Shown: piece by piece, positions 7,234-14,997 of the stretch
How positions within the stretch are numbered: position 1 is the stretch's first letter
Layout: each line of letters begins with the position of its first letter
From: Defluviitaleaceae bacterium
Lineage (GTDB): Bacteria; Bacillota_I; Bacilli_A; MOL361; Turicibacteraceae
DNA: 45,536 nt
Direction of reading: 5' to 3'
Assembly: GCA_009778135.1 (NCBI GenBank)
Contig: WRKJ01000098.1
Location: forward strand, 1-45,536
The notes under the pieces: generated by a model
Databases searched by the model: none
What the model saw: only the letters and a program-made list of their open reading frames with translations
What the model was told of the DNA's origin: nothing
Position numbers and translations under genes: made by a program

Positions 7234-8769
7234 ATGCAGCACGATGCAATAATCGTATTAGATTTTGGTAGCCAATATAACCAATTGATCGCTCGTAGAA
7301 TTAGAGAATTTAATGTTTACAGTGAGATGGTGTCTCATAAAATTTCGGCTGATGAAATTAAAGCGCGTGGGAATGTAAAAGGGATTATTTTATCGGGAAG
7401 TCCAAAAAGTGTAACAGACCCAGATGCTTATCAAATAGATGAAGCGATTTATGATTTGGGCATTCCGATTTTGGGCATTTGTTACGGCATGCAGTTAACT
7501 GCTCATCTATATGGTGGAAAAATTGAAAAAGCCGAAAAGCGTGAATATGGAAAAGCAGAGATCACTGTTAAAAATGCTAACTGTTTATTTGATGCTTTAC
7601 CGGTCCAGCAAGTTGTTTGGATGAGTCACGGTTATCATGTAACAGACTTACCAGAAGGATTTGTTGTAGACGCCAGTAGCCCATCTTGTGCAATTGCGGC
7701 AGCATCATGTACTGAAAAAAATATTTACCTTTTGCAATATCACCCAGAGGTACAACATTCTGAATATGGCACACAAGTTTTAAATAATTTTGTATTCAAC
7801 ATTGCGAAAGTCACTGCTAACTGGACCATGGCCAACTTTGTCGACGTTGAAATTGAAAAAATTAGAGCGCAAGTTGGCAATGGGAATGTCTTATGTGCTT
7901 TATCAGGTGGTGTTGACTCATCGGTGGTTGCGGCTTTGATCCATAGAGCCATTGGAGACCAGCTGACATGTATGTTTGTGGATCATGGCTTACTTCGGAA
8001 AGGAGAGGCAGAGGGTGTTGTAGATACCTTTGATGGCCAATTTGGTATGAACTTTATTAAAATTGATGCAAAAGACCGTTTCTTGAGTAAATTGATTGGC
8101 GTATCTGATCCTGAGCAGAAGCGTAAGATCATCGGGAATGAATTTATTTACTGTTTTGATGAAGAATCTGCTAAACTAAAAGATATGAAGTTTTTGGCTC
8201 AAGGAACGTTATATACAGACATTATTGAATCGGGAACAGAGACCGCTCAGACCATCAAGTCTCACCATAATGTCGGTGGCTTACCTGAAGATATGGAATT
8301 CGAATTAATCGAGCCACTCAATACATTATTTAAAGACGAAGTGCGTGCTTTAGGATTGGAACTAGGGTTGCCAGAAGAAATTGTGTACCGTCAACCTTTC
8401 CCTGGTCCAGGACTAGGTATTCGTGTCCTCGGAGAAGTGACCGAAGAGAAACTTGAAATTGTCCGAGAAACCGATGCGATATTGCGTGAAGAAATCAAAA
8501 AAGCTGGCCTTGAGCGAGACGTTTGGCAATACTTCACAGCATTACCTAATGTAAAGACAGTGGGTGTCATGGGTGACGAACGAACATATTCTCATGTCAT
8601 TGCTATCCGTGGTGTCTCATCCATTGACGGCATGACAGCTGACTGGGCAAGAATTCCCCATGAAGTCTTAGCTCATATCTCAACACGGATGATTAACGAA
8701 GTCCAAGGCGTGAATCGTGTCGTTTACGACATTACGAGCAAACCGCCGGGAACGATTGAGTGGGAATAG
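7234..8769 (+). CDS. guaA: GMP synthase (glutamine-hydrolysing)
   Basis: It converts XMP to GMP with ATP and glutamine. The 511 residues contain a class I glutamine amidotransferase (Cys83 in GICYGMQL, His170 and Glu172 in YHPEV), an ATP pyrophosphatase P-loop SGGVDSS (about 224-230) and the C-terminal dimerisation domain with the KPPGTIEWE ending of the family. It is a single-gene transcription unit with its own promoter and terminator. Confidence 0.97.
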   Translation: MQHDAIIVLDFGSQYNQLIARRIREFNVYSEMVSHKISADEIKARGNVKGIILSGSPKSVTDPDAYQIDEAIYDLGIPILGICYGMQLTAHLYGGKIEKAEKREYGKAEITVKNANCLFDALPVQQVVWMSHGYHVTDLPEGFVVDASSPSCAIAAASCTEKNIYLLQYHPEVQHSEYGTQVLNNFVFNIAKVTANWTMANFVDVEIEKIRAQVGNGNVLCALSGGVDSSVVAALIHRAIGDQLTCMFVDHGLLRKGEAEGVVDTFDGQFGMNFIKIDAKDRFLSKLIGVSDPEQKRKIIGNEFIYCFDEESAKLKDMKFLAQGTLYTDIIESGTETAQTIKSHHNVGGLPEDMEFELIEPLNTLFKDEVRALGLELGLPEEIVYRQPFPGPGLGIRVLGEVTEEKLEIVRETDAILREEIKKAGLERDVWQYFTALPNVKTVGVMGDERTYSHVIAIRGVSSIDGMTADWARIPHEVLAHISTRMINEVQGVNRVVYDITSKPPGTIEWE

Positions 8770-8778
8770 AACCAAAGA

Positions 8779-8819
8779 GCTTGAAACGTTGTGAAGGCAA
8801 TAGTTTCAAGCTTTTTTTT
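8779..8819 (+). terminator. guaA terminator
   Basis: A perfect 9-bp stem GCTTGAAAC/GTTTCAAGC followed by eight T. Confidence 0.93.
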
Positions 8820-8932
8820 GTTTGAATGAAGATGTCATAAATGATATTGTCAAATTTAGTTGATATAAATTCAGAAAAACAAAATTTGAGAAATTAGAGT
8901 TAGTAGTAATGGATATTTAACAAAAAATGTGC

Positions 8933-8962
8933 TATAATAATATTAATTAAAATTTTAATTAA
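8933..8962 (+). promoter_or_regulatory. Toxin-antitoxin promoter with palindromic operator
   Basis: Extended -10 TGC-TATAAT (8933-8938) is followed at the expected start point by a perfect 20-bp palindrome of TTAATTAAAA and its complement (8943-8962), just before the antitoxin ribosome binding site. Placement over the transcription start fits autorepression by the Phd-type antitoxin. Confidence 0.65.
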
Positions 8963-8976
8963 GGAGTGTTTGAGAT

Positions 8977-9228
8977 ATGCAAAACATTATACCAATTTCT
9001 GATATGAGATTTTACAATGAATCGTTGAGCAAAGTTGCTGTGGGTTCTGAAGTAGTTTTAACAAAAAATGGAAAAGCCAAATATACTGTCGTTGATTTCG
9101 AAGAATGGGAGCAAACAAAAGCAACATTGGAGCTTTTAAAGGAAATTCAAAAAGGGGTAAATTCATTTAAAAACAAACCCACTCATACGATTGAGGATTT
9201 TGAAAAAAAGTATGGTTTGTCTGAATGA
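8977..9228 (+). CDS. Phd/YefM-family antitoxin
   Basis: The 83-residue protein begins with the family pattern IPISDMRFYN..L..V, then GSEVVLTKNGKAKYTVVDFEEWE, the DNA-binding half of Phd/YefM proteins. The acidic C-terminal tail would wrap the toxin. AAGGAG lies within the end of the operator palindrome. Its last 4 bases overlap the toxin start (ATGA), a standard coupled arrangement. Confidence 0.88.
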   Translation: MQNIIPISDMRFYNESLSKVAVGSEVVLTKNGKAKYTVVDFEEWEQTKATLELLKEIQKGVNSFKNKPTHTIEDFEKKYGLSE

Positions 9229-9542
9229 AAGAATATAACGTAAAGATTGCAGATGAAGTTTATAGTGATATTGATGATGCCGTTTTTTACAAAGAAAATC
9301 TAGGCACATATCAAACTAATATTGATGCATTCTTAGAGGCTGTTAGGGTTGAATTTAGGCGATTAATAACAAGCCCTAAGATTGGTGCAAAATTATCAAA
9401 TAGGATTCCTTTTGAAACTAATATGCAGTATCTTTTAATAGATGATTATTTGTTAATTTATGAAATTCAAGCTGATAAAGATGTCAATGTTTACAGATTG
9501 TTACCTGCTAAAAGTAACTGGCAGAAAATCTTATTTGGTTAG
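9225..9542 (+). CDS. RelE/ParE-family toxin
   Basis: The 105-residue protein has the RelE/ParE fold pattern: an N-terminal strand YNVKIADEVYSDIDDAVFY, two helices, then PKIGAKL, the strand LLIDDYLLIYEI and the C-terminal VYRLLP. The toxins of this family either cut mRNA at the ribosome or poison gyrase; the sequence does not decide which. It overlaps the antitoxin by 4 bases. The pair is plausibly complete. Confidence 0.85.
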   Translation: MKEYNVKIADEVYSDIDDAVFYKENLGTYQTNIDAFLEAVRVEFRRLITSPKIGAKLSNRIPFETNMQYLLIDDYLLIYEIQADKDVNVYRLLPAKSNWQKILFG

Positions 9543-9727
9543 AAGTTAAAAATATAGTGTGGTAGCTTTTTTGGTAGCCATTTAAATTATTTCTAACTAT
9601 TTTGGGTGGTTTTTTCGTTGAGTTCAGCACGTTTAAAATTCTGATTTCCGCCCCATGTAGTTTGGTTGACTGATGCTGTTTCGATGTTGAAAAATTGTTC
9701 CTCCCCATCGAAATATAGCGGAAGATA

Positions 9728-9736
9728 TGGTATAAT
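9728..9736 (+). promoter_or_regulatory. Toxin promoter, copy 1
   Basis: Extended -10 TGG-TATAAT. The identical sequence precedes copy 2 at 10210-10218. The leader to the toxin ATG is about 125 bases and contains two purine-rich ribosome binding sites before the toxin's own site. Confidence 0.65.
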
Positions 9737-9869
9737 GTCAAAAGCAGGAAGTTTAAGACGGTGGCAAAGCGATGATATTCAAGAAAGGAGGTTTATCCGA
9801 TTTTTTTGAAAGGAGCTGACGCCTATGTACGAGTATTTGGATTCTGGTGTTGCTTCGAAAGGAGGACGC

Positions 9870-9962
9870 ATGAGTGTTGCCGAAGCAATTGGATTAATGT
9901 TCGCATTTGGAATGTTTATCCTAGCATTGCTGACGTACATCGATAGAACACGAAAAAAGTAA
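9870..9962 (+). CDS. Holin-like type I toxin, copy 1 (30 aa)
   Basis: A short hydrophobic protein of the putative holin-like / TxpA-BsrG type: MSVAEAIGLMFAFGMF, a membrane helix, then a charged tail TYIDRTRKK. GAAAGGAGG stands 4 bases before the ATG. In this copy an upstream ATG (9825), also with a good AAGGAG, is in frame and would give a 45-residue form. Such toxins insert in the membrane and are held down by an antisense RNA; the matching RNA is read from the opposite strand at 9953-10081. Confidence 0.8.
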   Translation: MSVAEAIGLMFAFGMFILALLTYIDRTRKK

Positions 9963-9994
9963 CGTCTTAACTTTAGCGAGTTACGTTACTTTTT
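9953..9994. terminator. Two-way terminator of toxin 1 and its antisense RNA
   Basis: AAAAAAGTAACGT pairs with ACGTTACTTTTTT, with T runs on both strands. The stem begins inside the last toxin codons. Confidence 0.8.
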
Positions 9995-10081
9995 TGTATC
10001 TGTTAGCTTTGCTACCGTCTTTAACGGGTCTGCTAGAGACGTTTTTGCAATGCGACTTGCAATAGCGTCTCGCTTTATTAT
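9953..10081 (-). ncRNA. Antisense antitoxin RNA, copy 1 (about 129 nt)
   Basis: The minus-strand promoter is TTGCAA (10116-10111), 17 bases, TATACT (10093-10088). The RNA runs to the shared terminator, complementary to the 3' end of the toxin mRNA. The layout matches the TxpA/RatA kind of type I system. Confidence 0.7.
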
Positions 10082-10307
10082 ATGAAAAGTATAGCATAAG
10101 AATACAGAAATTGCAAACTAAATTTAAAGTAGCCGTGATAGCAGCTTTGATAACAATGTAAGTAAGCGAGAAAAAGTTGTTCCTCCCCATCGAAATATAA
10201 CGGAAGATATGGTATAATGTCAAAAGCAGGAAGTTTAAGACGGTGGCAAAGCGATGATATTCTAAGAGAGGAGGTTTATCCCGATTTCTTGAAAGGAGCT
10301 GACGCCT

Positions 10308-10430
10308 ATGGTACAAGTACTCGGATTCTGGCGTTGCTTCGAAAGGAGGACGCATGACTGTTGCCGAAGCAATTGGATTAATGTTCGCATTTGGAATGTT
10401 TATCCTAGCCTTGCTGACGTACATCGATAG
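10308..10430 (+). CDS. Possible leader ORF overlapping toxin copy 2
   Basis: ATG 10308 follows AAGGAG and starts MVQVLGFWRCFERRTH, running 40 codons in the +1 frame through the toxin gene. A one-base difference from copy 1 shifts this leader out of the toxin frame. It may be a translated leader that controls access to the toxin ribosome binding site. The part downstream of the toxin start is probably just a shadow of toxin coding. The FWRCFERR stretch faintly recalls WFWSFGRR at 150-295. Confidence 0.3.
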   Translation: MVQVLGFWRCFERRTHDCCRSNWINVRIWNVYPSLADVHR

Positions 10431-10446
10431 GACACGAAAAAAGTAA
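10354..10446 (+). CDS. Holin-like type I toxin, copy 2 (30 aa)
   Basis: It differs from copy 1 only at residue 2 (Thr for Ser), keeping VAEAIGLMFAFGMF, the membrane helix and the RTRKK end. GAAAGGAGGACGC precedes the ATG. The extended -10 promoter is at 10210-10218. A hairpin with GTAACGT/ACGTTAC overlaps its end. Conservation of the protein in both copies suggests that both are functional. Confidence 0.8.
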   Translation: MTVAEAIGLMFAFGMFILALLTYIDRTRKK

Positions 10447-10558
10447 CGTCTTAACTTTAGCCGGTTACGTTACTTTTCGTGACTATATTTTGCTACCGTT
10501 CTTTTACGGTCTGTTAGAGGTACGCTACTTGCAGGTAGCGTGTCCTCTTTTTTATTAT
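10437..10558 (-). ncRNA. Antisense antitoxin RNA, copy 2 (about 122 nt)
   Basis: Minus-strand promoter TTGAAT (10593-10588), 17 bases, TATAAT (10570-10565). The RNA runs to the two-way hairpin at about 10437-10479. Confidence 0.7.
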
Positions 10559-10656
10559 ATGAAAATTATAACATAAGAATACAAAGAATTCAAGAACTAA
10601 ACTAAGGTTGTTTGATTCTTTGCTAGTGGCTGACTAAAAAAGAAAGGAAATGATCC

Positions 10657-11085
10657 ATGCAAATTTTAGTGGATGCAGATGCATGTCCTGTTAAGGAAAT
10701 CATTGTCCGTCTTGCAAAGTGCAAGGAAATACCGGTGACGATGTTGATTGATACTGCACATGAATTGAATGATGGGTATAGCTGTGTTGTGACGGTTGAT
10801 AAAGGTGCAGACAGTGTGGACTTCGCGCTTATTGGCTTATTGAAAAGCAAAGATATTGTTGTGACCGGAGATTATGGTTTAGCAGCGATGGCGTTAGGGA
10901 AAGGAGCGCAAGTGATTCATCCGAATGGTTGGGTTTATTGTAATGAAAACATGGATAGGCTATTGATGGAACGACATTTGAATGCGAAAGCACGTCGTGC
11001 GAGTAATCGGATAAAAGGGCCTGCTAAGCGAACGAAGGAAGATGATGATAAGTTTGCTACAACTTTGTCGCAGATGATCGGTTGA
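10657..11085 (+). CDS. YaiI/YqxD (UPF0178) family protein
   Basis: The 142-residue protein starts with the family signature QILVDADACPVK and contains KGADSVDFALI and VVTGDYGLAAMAL, a PIN/NYN-like nuclease-type fold with conserved acidic residues (Asp6, Asp8 and others). The C-terminus is basic. The biochemical role of the family is not settled. It has its own ribosome binding site (AAAGGAA) and stands alone between the toxin modules and the convergent alkylsulfatase. Confidence 0.88.
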   Translation: MQILVDADACPVKEIIVRLAKCKEIPVTMLIDTAHELNDGYSCVVTVDKGADSVDFALIGLLKSKDIVVTGDYGLAAMALGKGAQVIHPNGWVYCNENMDRLLMERHLNAKARRASNRIKGPAKRTKEDDDKFATTLSQMIG

Positions 11086-11107
11086 AAATCATTTGTGATA
11101 CAACCTA

Positions 11108-13150
11108 TTATTCATCGAATTTATTTTGAGCTGTCATCACTGGGAAGTTAAGGGGGAATTGGATCAGGTAGTTTTCAATGAAATGTTGCGTTTTTTCGAT
11201 TTCTTTTGCTTTTACAAGTTGATGAAGCGCATGGACGTCATGTTGGGCGAAAGCGTTGAAAAAAGCAACTTTATCTCCTTTTATTGTGACATCAGCTTTA
11301 TCGTTTAATAGCTGATGCGTTAGACGATAATGGAGAATGCCAGATCGCACCTCAGCAGTGGCAAATTCCCGTGTTTGACCGGTGCTGACTGAAATAGCCA
11401 GTTGTAGTTGATAGTTGTCTGTCGTTACTTTGCTACCATTTAGCATAATGCCCAAATATTGAAGAATCATCTCTAATGTCATGGATGCTATGGTCGTGGG
11501 GTCGAAGATAAGGGGGGGGAGATTTTTAAATGACAGAGGGTCTTCAACTTCTCGTGCTGCTGTTAAATACATGTTGCGCCAGAGTGCTGATTCGGATTCG
11601 TGCCCCAATGTTTTCAATGCTTTTGCATAATTGTGCCGGACTTGTGAAATGCTATGTTGCGTGAGTTTTTCATCTGCATTCAATAAATAATCATAGAGTT
11701 CAATGGCCCAATGATAATCTTGCGCGATCAAGGCTTTGTTGGCAGCTTGTAAGATCTGAATGGAACCGAAAGTAGAGACATAGCGATTCGCACGATCTTT
11801 AGGCTTGTGCTGGTTAAGATGAGCGGGGTTTCCATCGTACCAGCCAATGTAACGTTGATAGATGGCTTTTGCATTGTGGTTGAATGTGCCATAAAAGCCG
11901 TGACAGCACCATTCGCTTTCAAAAGCAGTTGGGATCTGGCAAGTGCCGTCATCTCCAGAAATCATCCGACCAACTTCATCGATGGTGTAGCCTAAGTTGA
12001 CTAAATGTAACGTCATGTTATGGATATAGCGATACATATCTCGTTGAATGCCAATAAAATGTTGACATACAAAATTTCCAAAGCGTGGCCAGTTGTGGGC
12101 ACTACATAAGATTTCAATCTGTGGAAATTCAATCAGTGTTTGGTCAAGGAAGGTTGCCCACATCAGCAAGTCGCGAACTTGTGCCCCTCTTGGTGTGAGT
12201 GCATTATGTTGGGTGCCGGCACAGTTTTCAGCGATAAAGAGAACCTGTTGCATAGGTAAGTAGACATTCATTTCCGCGGGTGCCTCGGTGCCGGGTGTAT
12301 ACTGTAAATATAAAGTAAGTGCGTTAATTGTTCGTTTATAGTGGTTTTTGTCGTTTTCATAATCTTCAAAACCGATTTCGATCGTTGGCTTAATCAAGGT
12401 GGATTGTCCTTTACTAAAGGATTTTCCCAATCCACAATCAAGATTTCCTTCAGGTCCTATTTCTAACAGTTGTCCAAATTGATAGATGGCACGTCTTGCC
12501 ATTGCAGCACCTACGTAAATATTTTCACTTACTGCATGTTCAGTGAACCCTTTTGGTGCAATAATTTGAGTGTAGATCGGTTTGTTGTGATGATGTGGGT
12601 GTTGATACAGTTTATCTTTTTTCTTTTGGTGATGATTTTCTAGGAAATAATCAAGGAGTCCAGCTGCACCCCCATAATGATCTGCATGGGAATGAGAATA
12701 AATGAGGGTTGTGATGGCATGATCGCCTAAGTAAGGTTTAATCACATTTTCCCACACATGCTGTGCTGCTTCTTGGGTCGTTAAGACATCCATTACGATC
12801 CAACCTTCACCATCAAATGTTAACGTCATGTTCGCAATGTCAAAGCCTCTAATTTGGAAAGTCGAACCGACAGCAACAGGATATTGACCATTGTTGTTTT
12901 TTTCTAACTTGTGTCTGAGCGGACTCGGATAAATTTGATAAAGTCCAACATTCATATTGAGTTTTGCTTGATCCCATAGATTCTTATGCACAGTCGTTGG
13001 CGTATCCATCTGTTTTAAAAAGTTGTAAGCTTCAATATCGAATATCTCTTTATCCCAAACCAATGCCTTTTGCTCCAATAGGCCTATCTCGGAGAAATAT
13101 TTTTCTTTTGCGAGACTAATTTGTAACTGATGATTATCTTGATGAGACAT
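11108..13150 (-). CDS. SdsA1/BDS1-type alkylsulfatase
   Basis: A 680-residue hydrolase expected to cut sulfate from alkyl sulfates such as SDS. It shows a metallo-beta-lactamase core with HSHADH (His153, His155, Asp157, His158) and second-metal ligands in TEAPAEMN, AENCAGTQHN and SAHNWPRFG. Next comes an alkylsulfatase dimerisation domain and a C-terminal SCP2-like lipid-binding domain (about 550-660). There is no signal peptide, so it is cytosolic. AAGGGGAG precedes ATG 13150. It is a single-gene unit. The family is better known in Proteobacteria and yeast; codon use and base composition do not look foreign by eye. Confidence 0.88.
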   Translation of the reverse strand: MSHQDNHQLQISLAKEKYFSEIGLLEQKALVWDKEIFDIEAYNFLKQMDTPTTVHKNLWDQAKLNMNVGLYQIYPSPLRHKLEKNNNGQYPVAVGSTFQIRGFDIANMTLTFDGEGWIVMDVLTTQEAAQHVWENVIKPYLGDHAITTLIYSHSHADHYGGAAGLLDYFLENHHQKKKDKLYQHPHHHNKPIYTQIIAPKGFTEHAVSENIYVGAAMARRAIYQFGQLLEIGPEGNLDCGLGKSFSKGQSTLIKPTIEIGFEDYENDKNHYKRTINALTLYLQYTPGTEAPAEMNVYLPMQQVLFIAENCAGTQHNALTPRGAQVRDLLMWATFLDQTLIEFPQIEILCSAHNWPRFGNFVCQHFIGIQRDMYRYIHNMTLHLVNLGYTIDEVGRMISGDDGTCQIPTAFESEWCCHGFYGTFNHNAKAIYQRYIGWYDGNPAHLNQHKPKDRANRYVSTFGSIQILQAANKALIAQDYHWAIELYDYLLNADEKLTQHSISQVRHNYAKALKTLGHESESALWRNMYLTAAREVEDPLSFKNLPPLIFDPTTIASMTLEMILQYLGIMLNGSKVTTDNYQLQLAISVSTGQTREFATAEVRSGILHYRLTHQLLNDKADVTIKGDKVAFFNAFAQHDVHALHQLVKAKEIEKTQHFIENYLIQFPLNFPVMTAQNKFDE

Positions 13151-13212
13151 TTGAACTCCCCTTTTCTATCCTTAATCATATGCTTGATCATGACATCATA
13201 GTCCAAAAAATC

Positions 13213-13256
13213 AAAAACACTTAGAATCCTTTGAACAGGTCGTCTAAGTGTTTTTT
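13213..13256 (-). terminator. Terminator after the TraX-family gene
   Basis: CACTTAGA/TCTAAGTG stem (13218-13225 and 13243-13250) flanked by A and T runs on both sides, so it could act on either strand. It ends the leftward transcript of the gene at 13267-14061. Confidence 0.8.
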
Positions 13257-13266
13257 GTTGAGATGG

Positions 13267-14061
13267 CTATCTGATATTTAAAAGATGGGCAATCAAACCT
13301 AAGATGGCAAAATGGAGGGGATAGATGACATAGAAAAGGTATTTCATGCTTTTTCCTCGTTGGTTGTTATAACGCTTTAAAAGAAAGCCAGCCAGTAAAT
13401 GACCGATTCCAAAGAAGATGAGTAAAGAAGCCATTTGGAAACTAAAACCTTCTAATCCCAGTTCAGCTAAGTCGGCAAATTCAGGAGAAGCGGCTAATGT
13501 ACGGAGCAAAGCGACGAATCCCAATGCTAAAAATCCGAAGGAGATGTTGATAAATGCTAAAGTGAAAGGTGGCCAGAAGCGTCGCTTATTTTCATTTTTA
13601 ATGATTTTATACATTAAGATGGCAATGATACCGATGAAGCCCCATTCCATTGTCAAGCTGATCAACATAAAAATAATAAAGAGAACCCAGAACAACCAAC
13701 GAATCTGTATTTTCTCATGTAAATGCACCATGAGCAACCCTAAAAATAAGAGGAACATGACGTTCAAAGGAAAAAACCAGGGTGTGTAATTGTTGGCCCA
13801 AAAGTAGGGGATTTGGGAGACGACCGCAAAGATGAAGAGGCGTCCTAAGTATTTTTTAATATGAGTTGTTTTCTGGAAACCTTCAATTAAAAAGAAGGCC
13901 ATCATTGGAAAGGTTAGCCACCTGCGAGATACATCGGAATTTGCCATCCAAAAGGCACAACCGGTTCTAAAATGATCGCAGTGTGTTGTAAAATCATCCC
14001 CACAGTGGCAATGACTTTTAATGTGTATGCATCCCATGTTTTGTTCACAAAAAAACTCCAT
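13267..14061 (-). CDS. TraX-family membrane protein with two compensating frameshifts
   Basis: From about residue 48 on, the protein (264 residues) is a clear TraX-family polytopic membrane protein: LTFPMMAFFLIEGFQKT, PLNVMFLLFLGLL and about seven helices. Residues 5-47 read as nonsense rich in Cys and His. The other frame of the same bases reads VNKTWDAYTLKVIATVGMIL and on to PMYLAGG, the expected TraX N-terminus. Removing one T from the T7 run (plus 14049-14055) and adding one T near 13913-13920 restores MEFF-VNKTWDAY through AGG-LTFPMM. Either both are sequence errors or the N-terminal helix has been scrambled. Known family members include an F-pilin acetylase; the role here is unknown. 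Confidence 0.75.
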   Translation of the reverse strand: MEFFCEQNMGCIHIKSHCHCGDDFTTHCDHFRTGCAFWMANSDVSRRWLTFPMMAFFLIEGFQKTTHIKKYLGRLFIFAVVSQIPYFWANNYTPWFFPLNVMFLLFLGLLMVHLHEKIQIRWLFWVLFIIFMLISLTMEWGFIGIIAILMYKIIKNENKRRFWPPFTLAFINISFGFLALGFVALLRTLAASPEFADLAELGLEGFSFQMASLLIFFGIGHLLAGFLLKRYNNQRGKSMKYLFYVIYPLHFAILGLIAHLLNIR

Positions 14062-14158
14062 TCGTAAGATTTAAATCATCTCTTTTGATTAAAAGTTAAA
14101 AAGAAAAACCCCATAACAACAGGGATTTAAGCACTCCACACGAGTTAAATGATTTAAT

Positions 14159-14517
14159 TGGTGGAGATGAGGGGATTTGAACCCCTGTCCGAAAGCACTA
14201 ACCGCTCAAATTTCTACAAGTTTAGTCTTTGATTGATTTAACAAGCTACCCCTCCGAAGACAAAAGTTGATAACTTGCGAGCCCTGAGTTCTCTTTTTTG
14301 ATGCTCAGGCGGCACATCAAAACGTATCCCACTATTTAAGTGAGCTCGCATTCCATAGCGTGGGTAACTAAATTGAAGACGAGCGGCTGCGCTATATTAG
14401 GCAGCTAGTTGTAAATTATTATTGTTTCCGGTTATTATAACCTCGAACCTTTTAACGTGGGTGAACACGACTTGCTTATCAAGGGTGACATACTCCCGTC
14501 GAATCCAAAACATCCCC
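14159..14517 (-). ncRNA. ssrA: Transfer-messenger RNA (tmRNA)
   Basis: The RNA begins GGGGATGTTTTGGATTCGAC and ends with the T-loop GGTTCAAATCCC and an encoded CCA, giving a 359-nt tRNA-Ala-like molecule that rescues stalled ribosomes. The tag reading frame (14429 down to 14397) reads GNNNNLQLAA and stops at TAA; the LAA end is the usual degradation signal. The resume codon is GGA (Gly). The promoter is at 14540-14568. A weak hairpin with T5 follows at about 14106-14125. It is the last unit on the minus strand before the divergent pyrimidine operon. Confidence 0.95.
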
Positions 14518-14539
14518 ATTTGAAGAGGTGCTTTGTTAT

Positions 14540-14568
14540 AGTATACCAGATGACGAGCATTTATTCAA
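14540..14568 (-). promoter_or_regulatory. tmRNA promoter
   Basis: TTGAAT (14568-14563), 17 bases, TATACT (14545-14540). The start would lie about 16 bases before the mature 5' end, leaving a short leader for RNase P to remove. Confidence 0.8.
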
Positions 14569-14782
14569 CTTTTTTTCGCTGATACAGACAAGAAAGATAG
14601 ACGTTGTAGCTCTAGTTTCATCTTGAACGTCGTCTTGTTAAGGATCATTAAACGAATAAACAGGATGAAAATGGAAAAAATAAAAGGACTGATGATAGTG
14701 AAGGTTGGAAAAGAAAAAGAATTTATATTGAAGAAATTAGATCATTGTATGACGTTTTCAATCAAATAATTGCGTATAGCCA

Positions 14783-14811
14783 TTGACATTAATCGCCACT
14801 TTCTATAAAAT
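14783..14811 (+). promoter_or_regulatory. Pyrimidine operon promoter
   Basis: TTGACA, 17 bases, TAAAAT. Transcription would start near 14818, just before the PyrR binding element. The stretch 14569-14782 shows no gene. Confidence 0.8.
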
Positions 14812-14822
14812 AACCATTAGGA

Positions 14823-14940
14823 ACTTTAACTCAGTCCTGTGAGGCTGGAAAGAATACTTTTGTTAATAATGGATCGTTGTACGTGGTTTGATATGCCATT
14901 AGTGTATTCTCTTTCAGCATGCTTGAAAGAGAATTTTTTT
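14823..14940 (+). promoter_or_regulatory. PyrR-dependent transcription attenuator
   Basis: AGTCCTGTGAGGCT (14833-14846) matches the conserved PyrR anti-antiterminator loop AGUCCnGnGAGGCU. About 60 bases later a perfect 11-bp terminator stem ATTCTCTTTCA/TGAAAGAGAAT (14906-14934) is followed by seven T counting the last stem base. UMP-bound PyrR would hold the first hairpin and allow termination before carA. pyrR itself is not in the window. Confidence 0.88.
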
Positions 14941-14997
14941 ACCTAAAATAAGGTTGCTGAGTTTAAAGGATAGAAGCATTTTTATAAGGAGTTGGCA

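Larger units (their letters stand above)
9689..10593. repeat. Tandem duplication of a type I toxin-antitoxin module
   Basis: Two copies of about 420 bases lie at 9689-10112 and 10170-10593, 484 bases apart measured between the toxin starts. Each holds an extended -10 promoter, a leader ORF, the 30-residue toxin, a two-way terminator and an antisense promoter. The 5' part and toxin are nearly identical. The terminal part that carries the antisense promoter has diverged more, which may keep the two antitoxin RNAs specific to their own mRNA. Confidence 0.8.

Noticed and set aside
9981-10424. Long minus-strand ORF across the toxin modules
   Set aside because: It is a shadow of the duplicated antisense and toxin sequences, with no ribosome binding site and no protein-like pattern.
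14570-14782. Gene between tmRNA and the pyrimidine promoter
   Set aside because: No ORF with a start site or protein-like pattern; only promoter-type A/T-rich sequence.
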